53,904 nt of DNA, from positions 201,415-255,318 of the forward strand of contig JEMY01000003.1 of the NCBI GenBank assembly GCA_000585075.1, read 5' to 3'. The notes beneath the pieces were generated by a model that worked only from the letters and a program-made list of their open reading frames with translations, was not told the DNA's origin and searched no databases. Positions 26,730-36,600 of this stretch are shown here, in pieces. The stretch is from Candidatus Accumulibacter regalis (lineage in GTDB: Bacteria > Pseudomonadota > Gammaproteobacteria > Burkholderiales > Rhodocyclaceae). The first letter of the stretch is position 1. Each line of letters opens with the position of its first letter. The translations under genes were made by a program, and so were the position numbers.

Positions 26730-27541
26730 GAATTACTTTCCTGGGTGGCGGCAACATGGCCAGCGCCCTGATCGGTGGCCTGGTGAAAACCGGATTTTCG
26801 GCTGCCGACATTGCGGTGATCGAGGTCGGTGCGCAGGGGCGTGCCAAGCTTCGCCTGATGTACGGGGTGCGCTGTTACGAGGCGCCGACTGCCGCCGCGC
26901 TCGACTGCGATGCGCTGCTGCTATCGGTAAAGCCGCAGCAGATGCACGATGCCTGTGCGTCGCTTCCCAAGCGCCTCAAGCAGCAACTCGTCATCAGTAT
27001 CGCGGCCGGCTTGCGCCTGGCAGACATCGCCCGCTGGCTCGACGGCTATGCCAAGATCGTGCGCGCGATGCCCAATACCCCGGCGCTGATCGGTGCCGGC
27101 ATCACCGGGCTGTGCGCCTTGCCTGCGGTATCGATGGCCGAGCGGCTCGGTGCCGAGCGCATCCTGCAGGCCGTGGGCAGTACCCTGTGGGTCGCCGATG
27201 AGGCGCAAATGGACGCCGTGACCGCGGTCTCGGGCAGCGGCCCGGCGTATGTCTTCCTGTTCATCGAGACCTTGCAGCAGGCGGGGACCGAACTGGGCCT
27301 GACGCCACTGCAGGCGCGCCAGCTGGCGATAGAAACGGTACTCGGCGCCGCCAAGCTGGCCGTGCAGTCCGATGAAGCCGCTGCCGTTTTGCGTGAACGC
27401 GTCACCTCGAAAGGCGGAACGACCGAAGCCGCGCTGCAAATGATGGAAGAGCGTGGCGTCAGGGAAGGCTTCATCGCTGGCGTGCAGGCGGCCAACGCCC
27501 GCAGTCGTGAATTGGGCGAGCTGCTGGGAAAGGATAGCTGA
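26726..27541 (+). CDS. proC: Pyrroline-5-carboxylate reductase
   Basis: Reduces pyrroline-5-carboxylate to proline with NAD(P)H, the last step of proline synthesis. The 271 residues begin with the Rossmann motif ITFLGGGNMASALIGGL and contain the C-terminal helical signature VTSKGGTTEAALQMMEERG (about 227-245) and VSGSGPAYVFLF. Start and stop overlap the neighbouring genes by four and one bases, so translation is coupled to yggS and yggT. Confidence 0.97.
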   Translation: MRITFLGGGNMASALIGGLVKTGFSAADIAVIEVGAQGRAKLRLMYGVRCYEAPTAAALDCDALLLSVKPQQMHDACASLPKRLKQQLVISIAAGLRLADIARWLDGYAKIVRAMPNTPALIGAGITGLCALPAVSMAERLGAERILQAVGSTLWVADEAQMDAVTAVSGSGPAYVFLFIETLQQAGTELGLTPLQARQLAIETVLGAAKLAVQSDEAAAVLRERVTSKGGTTEAALQMMEERGVREGFIAGVQAANARSRELGELLGKDS

Positions 27542-28080
27542 TGGCGGCACAAGCGGTTTTGTTTCTGCTCCAGGTGGTGACCGGGTTCCTGAGCTTTGCC
27601 CTGCTGCTGCGTTTCTACATGCAGGCTTTCCGGGTGTCGTTCAACAACCAGGTGGGTACTTTCGTCGTCGACCTGACCAACTGGCTGGTCAAGCCCTTGC
27701 GCAAGGCGCTGCCCGGCCTGTGGGGACTCGATCTGGCGAGCCTGCTGCCCGCGTATCTGCTCCAGGTCGTTCTTGCCGTCGCCGTCGTTTCCCTGCACGG
27801 TGGCAGCGAAGCCTGGTCACCGCTGAGCCTGTGGCCTGTACTGCTGTGGCAGGGCGTGCTGGCGACCCTGCGCATGAGCATCTACCTGCTGATCGCTGCG
27901 CTGGTTGTGCAGGCCGTGCTCTCGTGGGTCAGTCCGTATTCGCCTTTGACCCAGCCGGTCGGGCAGCTGACCCGGCCCTTCCTGAGTCCCATCCAGCGTC
28001 TCGTTCCACGCATCGGCGCGGTCGATCTGTCGCCGTTTATCGCCATTGTCCTGGCGCAGCTGGTCCTCATGTTTCTGTAA
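27541..28080 (+). CDS. yggT: YggT-family membrane protein
   Basis: A 179-residue inner-membrane protein with two YggT repeats, each a pair of hydrophobic helices: LLQVVTGFLSFALLLRFYMQ and LRMSIYLLIAALVVQAVLSW. WVSPYSPLT and RPFLSPIQRLVPRIGAVDLS are the family's conserved strings. YggT is linked to osmotic or potassium stress and, in relatives, to thylakoid or division functions; its molecular role is not settled. The start overlaps the proC stop by one base. Confidence 0.92.
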   Translation: MAAQAVLFLLQVVTGFLSFALLLRFYMQAFRVSFNNQVGTFVVDLTNWLVKPLRKALPGLWGLDLASLLPAYLLQVVLAVAVVSLHGGSEAWSPLSLWPVLLWQGVLATLRMSIYLLIAALVVQAVLSWVSPYSPLTQPVGQLTRPFLSPIQRLVPRIGAVDLSPFIAIVLAQLVLMFL

Positions 28081-28083
28081 GCC

Positions 28084-28374
28084 GTGGCCGACTGGCTACA
28101 TGAAAGCGGTGCTGCGCTGACCCTGAGCGTCCATGTTCAGCCGGCGGCAAAGCGCAGCGAAATCGTTGGCCTGCACGGCGACGCGCTCAAAGTCCGCCTC
28201 GCGGCGCCGGCGATCGACGGGCGCGCGAACGCCGCCCTGATCGAGTTCTTTGCGCAGCGGCTGGGGCTGGCCAAGTCGCTGATCGAGCTGAAGAGTGGCC
28301 ACCAGTCGCGGCGCAAGCGGTTGACCCTGAGCGGGGTGTCAGCGAGTTCGCTACGGCGCCTTCTCGGGCAGTGA
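28084..28374 (+). CDS. yggU: DUF167/YggU-family protein
   Basis: A 96-residue cytosolic protein of unknown function. It has the signature LSVHVQPAAKRSEIVGLHGD followed by LKVRLAAPAIDGRANAALIE, which is conserved across YggU/UPF0235. It starts with a GTG three bases after the yggT stop and ends the operon, three bases before the convergent pyrX stop. Length is typical. Confidence 0.92.
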   Translation: MADWLHESGAALTLSVHVQPAAKRSEIVGLHGDALKVRLAAPAIDGRANAALIEFFAQRLGLAKSLIELKSGHQSRRKRLTLSGVSASSLRRLLGQ

Positions 28375-28377
28375 GGC

Positions 28378-29631
28378 TCAAGCCTCGAAGATGATTCGTC
28401 CGCCGACCAGCGTCATGCGCACCCTGCCGATCATTTCGTAACCCAGGTAGGGGCTGTTCTTGCCCTGGCTGCGCAAGGTCTCGGGGGTAAGCCGCCAGGC
28501 TTCGCAGGGGTCGAAGACGCAAATGTCGGCACGACTGCCGACGCTCAGCGAGCCGGCGTCGATGCCGAGAATTTCTGCCGGATCGCAGGTGATGCGGGCC
28601 AGCGCTTCGGCTAAGGGAAGCTGCACCTGTTCCGCCCACAACAGCGTCAAGGGGAGCAGGATTTCCAGGCCGATGGCGCCGGGGACGGCTTCGGCAAACG
28701 GCAGTTGCTTGCCATCCGCATCGACCGGGGTGTGGTCCGAACAGATTGCCGCGACCCCCTCGCGAACGGCGGCACGGAGCGCGTCACGGTCGCTTTGCGC
28801 GCGTAGCGGCGGGTCGAAGCGAGCGTTGCTGTCGAAGTAGCCGATGTCCATTTCCGAAAGATGCAGGTGGTGGATCGACACGTCACAGCTGACCGGCATC
28901 CGCGAACGCTTGGCTTCGCGGACAAGTGCCACGCCGGCGGCTGAAGAAAGCCGCGAAAGATGCAGGCGGACACCGGTTTCGGACGCCAGGTGCAGGGCTG
29001 TGGCGATGGCCACGGTTTCCGCCGATACCGGTACCCCGGTCAGTCCCAGCCGCGACGCAACTTCACCATCGTGGGCGACACCCTCACGGGCGAGAAACTG
29101 GTCTTGTGGCCGCAGGCGCAGGGCGTACGAAAAAGTTGCCGCGTACTGCATGGCTCGCAGCAGCAGCTGCGTGTCGATGGGCTCGTTGGCCTGCGAGAAG
29201 CCAATGCAGCCGGCACGCGCGAGCGCGTTCATTTCAGCGAGCCGCTGGCCAGCCAGCCCGTGGGTCAGGGCGCCGATCGGATAGACGCGTGCCAGGCCAA
29301 GCGTTTCGCTGCGCCGTACCAGGCGTTCGACCAGCCCCGGTTCATCGAGCGGTGGTTTGGTGTCTGGCGGACAGGCCAGCGAGGTGACGCCGCCGGCGAC
29401 GGCGGCGGCGAGTTCGGGTTCGATGGCGCCCAGCCGGGTCGACAGATCGACCAGACCGGGGCAGGCGATCAGCCCGCTGGCGTCAATGCTGCGGTCAGCC
29501 GAGAAGCCGGCCGGCGGCTGGCCTATCGACGCAATGCGCGCGTCGGCGACGAACAGGTCGAGCTGCTCATCGAGGCCGTTCCTGGGGTCGATCAGCCGCG
29601 CGTTGCGGATGTGGAGGTTCTGCCTGTTCAT
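28378..29631 (-). CDS. pyrX: Dihydroorotase-like protein PyrX (probably non-catalytic)
   Basis: A 417-residue amidohydrolase-fold protein. Active dihydroorotases carry H-x-H-x-R after PGLVD; here the text is PGLVDLSTRLG, so both metal-binding His are missing. The carboxylated Lys region (GVTSLACPPDTKPPLDEPG) is also altered, though SDHTPVD remains. In Pseudomonas such a PyrC-prime partner holds aspartate transcarbamoylase dodecamers together without activity, and the gene lies next to pyrB as here. A true pyrC should then exist elsewhere in the genome. It begins three bases after the pyrB stop and is last in the algH-ruvX-pyrR-pyrB-pyrX group. Confidence 0.88.
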   Translation of the reverse strand: MNRQNLHIRNARLIDPRNGLDEQLDLFVADARIASIGQPPAGFSADRSIDASGLIACPGLVDLSTRLGAIEPELAAAVAGGVTSLACPPDTKPPLDEPGLVERLVRRSETLGLARVYPIGALTHGLAGQRLAEMNALARAGCIGFSQANEPIDTQLLLRAMQYAATFSYALRLRPQDQFLAREGVAHDGEVASRLGLTGVPVSAETVAIATALHLASETGVRLHLSRLSSAAGVALVREAKRSRMPVSCDVSIHHLHLSEMDIGYFDSNARFDPPLRAQSDRDALRAAVREGVAAICSDHTPVDADGKQLPFAEAVPGAIGLEILLPLTLLWAEQVQLPLAEALARITCDPAEILGIDAGSLSVGSRADICVFDPCEAWRLTPETLRSQGKNSPYLGYEMIGRVRMTLVGGRIIFEA

Positions 29632-29634
29632 CGT

Positions 29635-30594
29635 TCAGTTCCCTGCCAGAATGCCCATGACCGCCATGCGCACGGCAATCCCGAAGGTCACCTGCGGCAG
29701 AATCACTGCCTGCGGTCCGTCGGCGACGTCAGAGTCGATTTCAACGCCACGATTCATTGGCCCCGGATGCATCACGATGGCGTCCGCCTTGGCCAGCGAC
29801 AGCATTGCCGGCGTCAGCCCGTAACAGTGGAAGTACTCGCGCGCCGAGGGCAGCAGCGCACCATTCATGCGCTCGTTCTGCAGGCGCAACATGATGACCA
29901 CGTCGCAATCGCGTATCCCTTCGCGCAGGTCATGGCAGACCCGCACACCCATTCTTTCGATGGCCGTGGGCAGCAGCGTTTGCGGGCCGACGGCGCGTAC
30001 CTCGGCGGCGCCGAGGGTGGTCAGCGCGTTGATGTCCGAGCGCGCCACGCGCGAGTGCAGGATGTCGCCGACCACCGCCACCACCAGATTGCTGAAATCC
30101 TTCTTGTAGTGACGGATGGTATACATGTCGAGCAGGCCCTGCGTCGGGTGGGCGTGACGTCCGTCGCCGGCATTGACCACGTGCACGTCGTTCCGCCCGA
30201 GGCGGCGCAGATGCTCGGTGATCAGGTGCGGCGCACCGCTGGCCGCGTGGCGGACGACGAACATGTCGGCGTGCATGGCGATCAGGTTGTCGACCGTGTC
30301 GAGCAGGGTTTCGCCCTTGGCGGTGGACGAGCGCGTCACGTCGAGGTTGATGACGTCCGCGGAGAGGCGTTTGGCGGCAATCTCGAAGGTCGTTCGCGTA
30401 CGCGTGGAGTTCTCGAAAAAGACGTTGAACACGCTCTTGCCACGCAACAGGGGGACCTTCTTGACGTCGCGGTCGGACACTTCGAGGAAGCTCGATGCGG
30501 TATCGAGAATCTGATGAATCAGTTCGCGCGGCAAGCCCTCGATCGACAGCAGGTGCGTCAGCTCGCCATTGGCGTTGAGTTGCGGATTATGCAT
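29635..30594 (-). CDS. pyrB: Aspartate carbamoyltransferase catalytic subunit
   Basis: Joins carbamoyl phosphate and aspartate to N-carbamoylaspartate, the committed step of pyrimidine synthesis. The 319 residues include the carbamoyl-phosphate motif [13 protein letters not shown] near 60-72, [14 protein letters not shown], and [13 protein letters not shown]. The ATG at 30594 lies inside the end of pyrR (overlap eight bases); the frame extends 64 codons upstream only as a shadow of pyrR. It partners with PyrX in place of the enteric regulatory subunit PyrI. Confidence 0.97.
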   Translation of the reverse strand: MHNPQLNANGELTHLLSIEGLPRELIHQILDTASSFLEVSDRDVKKVPLLRGKSVFNVFFENSTRTRTTFEIAAKRLSADVINLDVTRSSTAKGETLLDTVDNLIAMHADMFVVRHAASGAPHLITEHLRRLGRNDVHVVNAGDGRHAHPTQGLLDMYTIRHYKKDFSNLVVAVVGDILHSRVARSDINALTTLGAAEVRAVGPQTLLPTAIERMGVRVCHDLREGIRDCDVVIMLRLQNERMNGALLPSAREYFHCYGLTPAMLSLAKADAIVMHPGPMNRGVEIDSDVADGPQAVILPQVTFGIAVRMAVMGILAGN

Positions 30595-31093
30595 TGGCAG
30601 CCAGGCTCCAGCGCAGGTGGGCGCCGCCGTCCGCAGAGAGCACCAGTTCCTGCGTCGCGTCGAGGTCGACCCGCCAGGTGCAGAAGTCGGCGCAGATGGG
30701 CAGTTGCCGCTGGCCGCGGTCGGCGAGAACGGCAAGCTGGATGCTCGCCGGTCGACCGTAGTCGAACAGTTCGTTGATCGCCGCACGCGTCGTGCGACCC
30801 GTGTACAGCACGTCGTCGACCAGGATCAGCGGCCGGCCTTCCACATCGAAGGGGATCGACGTTGGCCGGACGCGCGGATGCAGACCCTTTTCGCCGTAGT
30901 CATCGCGGTAGAAAGAGACATCGATCAGGCCGATCTCGTTGTCCAGTGCCAGCAGATCGTGCAATCGTCGGGCGACCCAGACGCCGCCGCTGTGAATGCC
31001 GACCAGGACCGTGTTCGCGAGCAGCCGGGGTCGGATGAGTTCAGCGAGTTCTCTGCATTGCACGTTGGCGTCGGGAAGTTCAATGGCTGGCAT
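30587..31093 (-). CDS. pyrR: Bifunctional pyr operon regulator / uracil phosphoribosyltransferase
   Basis: A type I phosphoribosyltransferase of 168 residues. The PRPP loop is [17 protein letters not shown], and [13 protein letters not shown] and [15 protein letters not shown] are also conserved. In Gram-positives PyrR binds pyr mRNA; in Betaproteobacteria its RNA role is unproven, and here I saw no attenuator hairpin in front of pyrB, whose start is inside pyrR. It may act mainly as a uracil phosphoribosyltransferase. The start at 31093 overlaps ruvX by 14 bases; upstream codons are ruvX shadow. Confidence 0.93.
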   Translation of the reverse strand: MPAIELPDANVQCRELAELIRPRLLANTVLVGIHSGGVWVARRLHDLLALDNEIGLIDVSFYRDDYGEKGLHPRVRPTSIPFDVEGRPLILVDDVLYTGRTTRAAINELFDYGRPASIQLAVLADRGQRQLPICADFCTWRVDLDATQELVLSADGGAHLRWSLAANA

Positions 31094-31571
31094 CGGTTGG
31101 CTCGTCGGGGGTGGGAGAAAGCGTGGATGAGTCGCCGCGGGTGCTATCGAAATAGTCCTGCAGGATGAGCTGCGCGGCGACGGCGTCAAGATGCCTGCCG
31201 GCCTTGCGCGAGTCGTGACCGGCTGCGCGCAGCCGCGCCTGTGCTTCGAGCGAGGAAAGCCGTTCGTCGGCATAATCGACGCTCAGCCTGAAGCGGCCGC
31301 GCAGTTGATTGGCGAAACGTTCGCAGCGGGCGGTCATGGCATGTACACTGCCGTCGAGCGACAAGGGCCGTCCGACGACCAGGTTGCGCGGCTGCCATTC
31401 TTCGATCAGGGCGGCGATGGCCGCGAAGCGCGCGGCGTTGCCTTCGCCATGGACGGTGGTCAGCGCATGCGCTTGTCGCAGCTGCCACTCGCCGGTCGCG
31501 ACGCCGATGCGTTTTTCACCGAAGTCGAAAGCGAGCACGGCGCCAGTCGGTCCGCCGGTCGCCTCAGGCAT
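31080..31571 (-). CDS. ruvX: RuvX/YqgF RNase H-fold nuclease
   Basis: A 163-residue RNase H-like protein (YqgF) involved in pre-16S rRNA 5' processing and annotated as a putative Holliday junction resolvase. Likely metal-binding acids are in [12 protein letters not shown] near the N-terminus, YADERLSS near 100 and [14 protein letters not shown] near 130. [11 protein letters not shown] is conserved. I choose the ATG at 31571, which overlaps the algH stop by eight bases; an upstream ATG at 31619 would lengthen it into algH. A short Ser/Thr/Pro tail closes the protein. Confidence 0.93.
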   Translation of the reverse strand: MPEATGGPTGAVLAFDFGEKRIGVATGEWQLRQAHALTTVHGEGNAARFAAIAALIEEWQPRNLVVGRPLSLDGSVHAMTARCERFANQLRGRFRLSVDYADERLSSLEAQARLRAAGHDSRKAGRHLDAVAAQLILQDYFDSTRGDSSTLSPTPDEPTDASH

Positions 31572-32124
31572 GACCGACTTGGTCGGCAAGGTTGGTGAGG
31601 CTGACGCCGAGGAGGTCAAGCGCCGAGGCCAGACGTTCCTCGTAGGGCAACTCGAAGAGAATCGGCAGTTTGGCCGCGACGGTCAACCACGCGTTCTGGG
31701 CCAGTTCGTGTTCGAGTTGGCCGGCAGACCAGCCGGAGTAGCCGAGCGTGACCATCAGGTCCTGCGGTTGGCCTTTTTCGGCCACCGACTGCAGAATGTC
31801 GCGCGAACTGGTGAGTCCGACGTGATCGTTGACCACCAGTGTCGATTGCCATTGGCCGACCGGTCGGTGCAGGACGAAGCCGCGATCGGTCTGCACCGGC
31901 CCGCCGAACAGAACCGGCAGGTTGGCGAAGCCCTCGGCCTCGAGCACGACGTCGATCTTGCCGAGCAGCGTTCCCAGACTCATGTCGATCGGGCGATTGA
32001 CGATCACCCCCAGCGCGCCACGCTCGTTGTGCTCGGCAATATAGACCAGCGTCCTGGAGAAATACGGATCTGCCATTGCCGGCATGGCAATGAGAAAATG
32101 GTCGGTGAGGTTGATGCTTTTCAT
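31564..32124 (-). CDS. algH: AlgH/YqgE family protein (UPF0301)
   Basis: A 186-residue cytosolic protein of unclear molecular role, named from a Pseudomonas alginate mutant. Signatures are [12 protein letters not shown] near the N-terminus, [18 protein letters not shown] and [15 protein letters not shown]. Length is typical. It heads the ruvX-pyrR-pyrB-pyrX group, a linkage common in Gamma- and Betaproteobacteria, and is divergent from phrB with a 44-base spacer. Confidence 0.93.
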   Translation of the reverse strand: MKSINLTDHFLIAMPAMADPYFSRTLVYIAEHNERGALGVIVNRPIDMSLGTLLGKIDVVLEAEGFANLPVLFGGPVQTDRGFVLHRPVGQWQSTLVVNDHVGLTSSRDILQSVAEKGQPQDLMVTLGYSGWSAGQLEHELAQNAWLTVAAKLPILFELPYEERLASALDLLGVSLTNLADQVGHA

Positions 32125-32168
32125 GGCCTCATTCTAATCGGCGGTGGCTGGGGACACAAAGGTAATCC

Positions 32169-33620
32169 ATGCTCGACTCAATTCTGGTCTGGTTCAGGCG
32201 CGATCTGCGTGACAGCGATCACGTCGCGCTGGGTGAAGCGCTGCGCAGGGGAAGGCGCGTCCATTGCGCGTTTCTCTTCGACCGCGAAATTCTCGATCCG
32301 CTGCCCAGGCGTGACGATCGGCGCGTCGACTTCATTCGCCAATCGCTGCTCGAACTGGACACCGCCCTGCGCCGGCGTGGCGGCGGTTTGTGGGTCCGCC
32401 ATGGCTGGGCCGCCGAGGAGATACCGAAACTGGCCGGCGAGCTTGGCGTCGCGGCGGTTTTCGCCAACCGCGATTACGAGCCGCAAGCCAAGCGTCGCGA
32501 TGCCGCGGTGAGCGCTGCCTTGCACGCCGGCGGAATCGCCTTCGAGTCTTTCAAGGATCAGGCAGTTCTTGACGGCGACGAAGTGCTGACCCAGTCCGGG
32601 CGACCGTTTACGGTGTTTTCCCCGTACAAGAAAGCCTGGCTCAAGCGCCTGACCGAGGACGACTGGCAGCCCGGTGAAGGAGAAATCGGGACGCTGGCCA
32701 CGCCGCCGGGCGCGCAGCGCGTGCCCGCGCTGGCGGAACTCGGATTTGCCGCGACCGACCTGCGCGCGCTGGGTTTCGTCCCCGGGATGTCCGGGGCACG
32801 GCAATTGCTCGACGATTTTCTCGGGCGCATCTCCCGCTATCGCCAGCAGCGCGACTTTCCGGCGCTGAAAGGGGTGTCCTATCTGTCGATCCACCTGCGT
32901 TTCGGGACCGTCTCGATTCGCGAACTGGTGTCCAGGGCGATCGCCGCGGGGGCCCTGCGGGCGGGTAACGAGGGCGCTGCGACCTGGCTCTCGGAACTCG
33001 TCTGGCGTGACTTCTACTTCATGATCCTCGATCGCTTTCCCTACGTCGCCGAGCGCGCCTTCAAGCCGGCTTACGACGCCGTCGCCTGGGAGCAGGGGGC
33101 GCCTGCGGAGGAGGCCTTCGCGGCCTGGTGCGAAGGACGCACCGGCTATCCGCTGGTCGACGCCGCGATGCGCCAGCTCAACGGCACGGGCTATATGCAC
33201 AATCGTCTGCGCATGGTCAGCGCCTCGTTTCTGAGCAAGGACCTGGGCATCGACTGGCGGCGCGGCGAGGCTTATTTCGCCGCCCGCTTGAACGACTTCG
33301 ATCTCGCTGCCAACAACGGTGGCTGGCAATGGGCCGCGTCGAGTGGTTGCGATGCCCAGCCCTATTTCCGGATCTTCAATCCCGTCCTGCAGTCGGAGCG
33401 CTTCGACCCTGCGGGCAAGTTCATCCGTCGCTACCTGCCGGAACTGTCCGCCGTTCCTGACCGCTTCATCCACGCGCCGTGGCGGATGAGTCCGGCCGAG
33501 CAGGAAGCCTGCGGAGTGCGTATCGGGCGCGAGACGCCGGCACCGCTGGTCGACCATCAGCAGGCCAGGCAGCTGACCCTGGAACGCTACGCGGTCGTCA
33601 AGAGCCCCGCTGTTCCCTGA
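32169..33620 (+). CDS. phrB: Deoxyribodipyrimidine photolyase
   Basis: Uses blue light and FADH to split cyclobutane pyrimidine dimers in DNA. The 483-residue class I enzyme has an N-terminal antenna-binding domain (ILVWFRRDLRDSDHVALGEA) and a C-terminal FAD domain with ELVWRDFYFMILDRFP, GYPLVDAAMRQLNGTGYMHN and NNGGWQWAASSGCDAQPYFR. These strings mark CPD photolyase rather than cryptochrome. It is divergent from algH, and its last 23 bases overlap the convergent chpA gene. Confidence 0.96.
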   Translation: MLDSILVWFRRDLRDSDHVALGEALRRGRRVHCAFLFDREILDPLPRRDDRRVDFIRQSLLELDTALRRRGGGLWVRHGWAAEEIPKLAGELGVAAVFANRDYEPQAKRRDAAVSAALHAGGIAFESFKDQAVLDGDEVLTQSGRPFTVFSPYKKAWLKRLTEDDWQPGEGEIGTLATPPGAQRVPALAELGFAATDLRALGFVPGMSGARQLLDDFLGRISRYRQQRDFPALKGVSYLSIHLRFGTVSIRELVSRAIAAGALRAGNEGAATWLSELVWRDFYFMILDRFPYVAERAFKPAYDAVAWEQGAPAEEAFAAWCEGRTGYPLVDAAMRQLNGTGYMHNRLRMVSASFLSKDLGIDWRRGEAYFAARLNDFDLAANNGGWQWAASSGCDAQPYFRIFNPVLQSERFDPAGKFIRRYLPELSAVPDRFIHAPWRMSPAEQEACGVRIGRETPAPLVDHQQARQLTLERYAVVKSPAVP

Positions 33621-36600
33621 CGTGCGCGGCCACCAGGCGTAGCAGTTCCTCTTCCTGATAGGGCTTGCCGAGGTAGTGATTGACGCCCAGCTCGAAGGCG
33701 TACTGCCGGTGCTTGTCCGCCGTTCGCGAGGTGATCATGACAATCGGGACGCCGCGCAAGCGCTCGTCGGCGCGCACGTTGCGGGTGAACTCGAAGCCGT
33801 CCATACGCGGCATTTCGATGTCCACCAGCAGCACATCGGGGATGATCGCCACCAGTTGTTCGAGCGCATCCATGCCATCCTTGGCGGTCATCACCTGGTA
33901 GCCTTCACGGGCCAGCAGCCGGCTGGTGATCTTGCGCACGGTCAGCGAATCGTCGACGATCATCACCGTCGGCAGCGTGGCCGCGACGCCGCCGGCGTTC
34001 GCGGCCTGGCGTAGCGTCGGGACCGGCGAAACCGGTGTCGCCGTGCGCGGACGACTGACCAGCGCGATCGGGTTCAGGATCAGCAGAACCTGGCCATTGC
34101 CGAGCACCGTCGCTCCAGCCACGCCGATGACCCGCGCCAGCTGCGGGCCGATGTTCTTGACCACGATTTCCTGATTGCCCAGCACTTCATCGACCTGAAG
34201 CGCCACCCGGCGCGCACCACTGCGCAGGAGCAGGACCCAGTACTGGGGATGTTTTTCCGGGAGGGCCTGCGGTGCGCCGAGGAGGTGCGGCAGATAGTGG
34301 AAGGGATAGGGGTTGCCGCTCCACAGCGCCGCATTGGCTTCGCGAATGCGCGTCAGGCCCTTTTCCTTGAGGTCGAGAACCTGCTCGATCATTGCCGCCG
34401 GAATCGCGTACTCGCGCTGGCCGGAGCGCACCAGCAAGGCCTTGGTCACCGCCAGCGTCAGCGGCAGATAGAGGCGGAAAGTGGTTCCCTGGTCGGGCGT
34501 GGACAGCACTTCGATGCGCCCGCCAAGGCTGACCACGGCGCTCTTCAGGACGTCCATGCCGATGCCGCGCCCGGCCAGGCGCGTAACGCCGCTGGCGGTC
34601 GAGATTCCCGGCGCAAAGATCATCTCGACGACCTGCGCGTCGTCCGTCGCCTGCTCCTCGGTCAGCAGGCCAGCGGCCAGACCGCGCTCACGCAAGCGCT
34701 GCCGGTCGAGTCCGGCGCCGTCATCGGCAAAGGCGACAATGACCTCGTTGCCTTCCTGGGTCAGTTTCAGAGACAGCTCGCCGATCTCCGGTTTGCCCTT
34801 GGCCCGGCGCTGCTGGGCGTTTTCGAGGCCGTGGGCGACGGCGTTGCGCAGCATGTGTTCGAGCGGCGCCAGCATCTTGTCGAGGACCATGCGGTCGAGC
34901 TGCAGCTGGCCACCGCTGATTTCCAGGTTGGCCCGCTTGCCCAGCTCCTTGCCTGCCTGGCGAACAATTCGGTAGAGGCGGTCGGCAATGCTGCTGAACG
35001 GCACCATGCGCACCGACATCAGCTCCTGCTGAACTTCGCGGTTCAGACGTGACTGCGCGAGGATGGCGGCGTTGGCGTCGTCAAGGTTTTTCAGCAGGTT
35101 CTGCTGCACGGTGGCGACATCGTTTACCGACTCGGCCATCATCCGCGTCAGTTCCTGAAAACGCGTAAAGCGGTCGAATTCGAGGGGGTCGAAATCGATC
35201 GGGCGGCGTTCATCGCTGTGCGCCGTGCGTGACTGCATCTGCAATTCGGCCTGCAGTTCGATATCGCGCAGTTGGCGGCGCAGTCGGATGACGTTCTCGG
35301 TGAGATCGAGCAGCGATCCCTTGATGGCCCGCATTTCGCCCTCAATCCGCGAACGCGCAATGGACAGCTCGCCGGCTTCGTTGACCAGGCGGTCGATGAG
35401 GTCGGCACGCACGCGCAGCAGGGCGCGCTGCCCGCCGCTCTCGCTTTCGCCTTCCTGCGCTTCGGGCTGTCCTGCAGGCGCACTCTGGTCGGCAGAGGGA
35501 AGCGCGATTTCGGCGCCGGCGACAGCGTCTGACGCGATATCCTCGGCGGCGGCGTCGGGAACTTCGACCGGCGCGTCGGCCAGCTCGCCGCGCTGCAGCC
35601 GTTCGACAATCTGGACGATGACGTCGAACGCATTATCGATATCGTCGATCAGTTCGAGCGGCGAGTTCTCCGTCTGCTGTGCTTCCGCCATGCGCGTTTC
35701 GATGGCGTGCGTCAGCTCGCCAAGGTTCATCGCTCCGGCCATGCGTGCGCTACCCTTGAGGGTATGAAACAGGCGCGCCAGGCGGCGCAGGACGTCGCTG
35801 TCGGAAGGCTTGCTGCGCCAGGCGCGCAGTTGCGTGGCGATGTTCTGGGTGAGGTCGAGCGCCTCTTCCAGGAACAGCGGCAGCAGCTGCTCGTCGAGCT
35901 CATCGTGCATCTCCGGGACGGCCAGCGCGCTGCCGCTCGGCGCTGCCGCAGTGGCCTGCGTCGCGGTGATCGATTGCGGCCCGGCAGTCGCCGGCGATGG
36001 CGGTGTGTCGAGGTCCGGCGTTTTCGCTGTGAGCGCTTCCTTGCTCGCTTCGTCGCCGGTATCGCCGTCGCCGCGCGCCTGCTCTGCAGCCAGCTCGGCC
36101 TCTTTCTCGGCGGTCTGCTCAAGATACAGTGCGTCGAGCGTGTCGATCAGCACGGGAGCCGCGTCGGGTTCGTGCTGGCCGACGATGTCGGTCAGCATCA
36201 GGGCCAGTCCGGCAATCGCCTGGCGGATGGCTTCCAGCGCTTCGGCGCTGTCCGGATGCGCTGCGTGATTGCGCCGCGAGATGGCGTGTTCGAGGGCCAT
36301 GCTCAGGCGATTCACCGGCTCGATGCCGACCGTTCCAGCGATGCCGGCCAGCGTATGCGCTGCGCGATACATCTCGTGCGTGGTTGGCGCCGCGGGGTCG
36401 CTTTCGAGCACCGAGAACTCATGCCGCAGGGTTGCCAGATGTGTTCCGGCCTCTTCGTTGAAGATCTCGGCCAGCGCCGAGGTGATGGTCAGTCGCAGGC
36501 GTGGGCCGGGCTCGTTGCCCGCGCCTTCGCCGGGCGCCTCGGCGCCTCCGTCCGGCGCCCCTGCAGCGCTGTCATCCGCTGCGGCTGCCGCTTCCGGCTG

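Noticed and set aside
28960-30777. 605-codon plus-strand frame opposite pyrX and pyrB
   Set aside because: Antisense shadow of two recognised genes; no ribosome site and no recognisable sequence.
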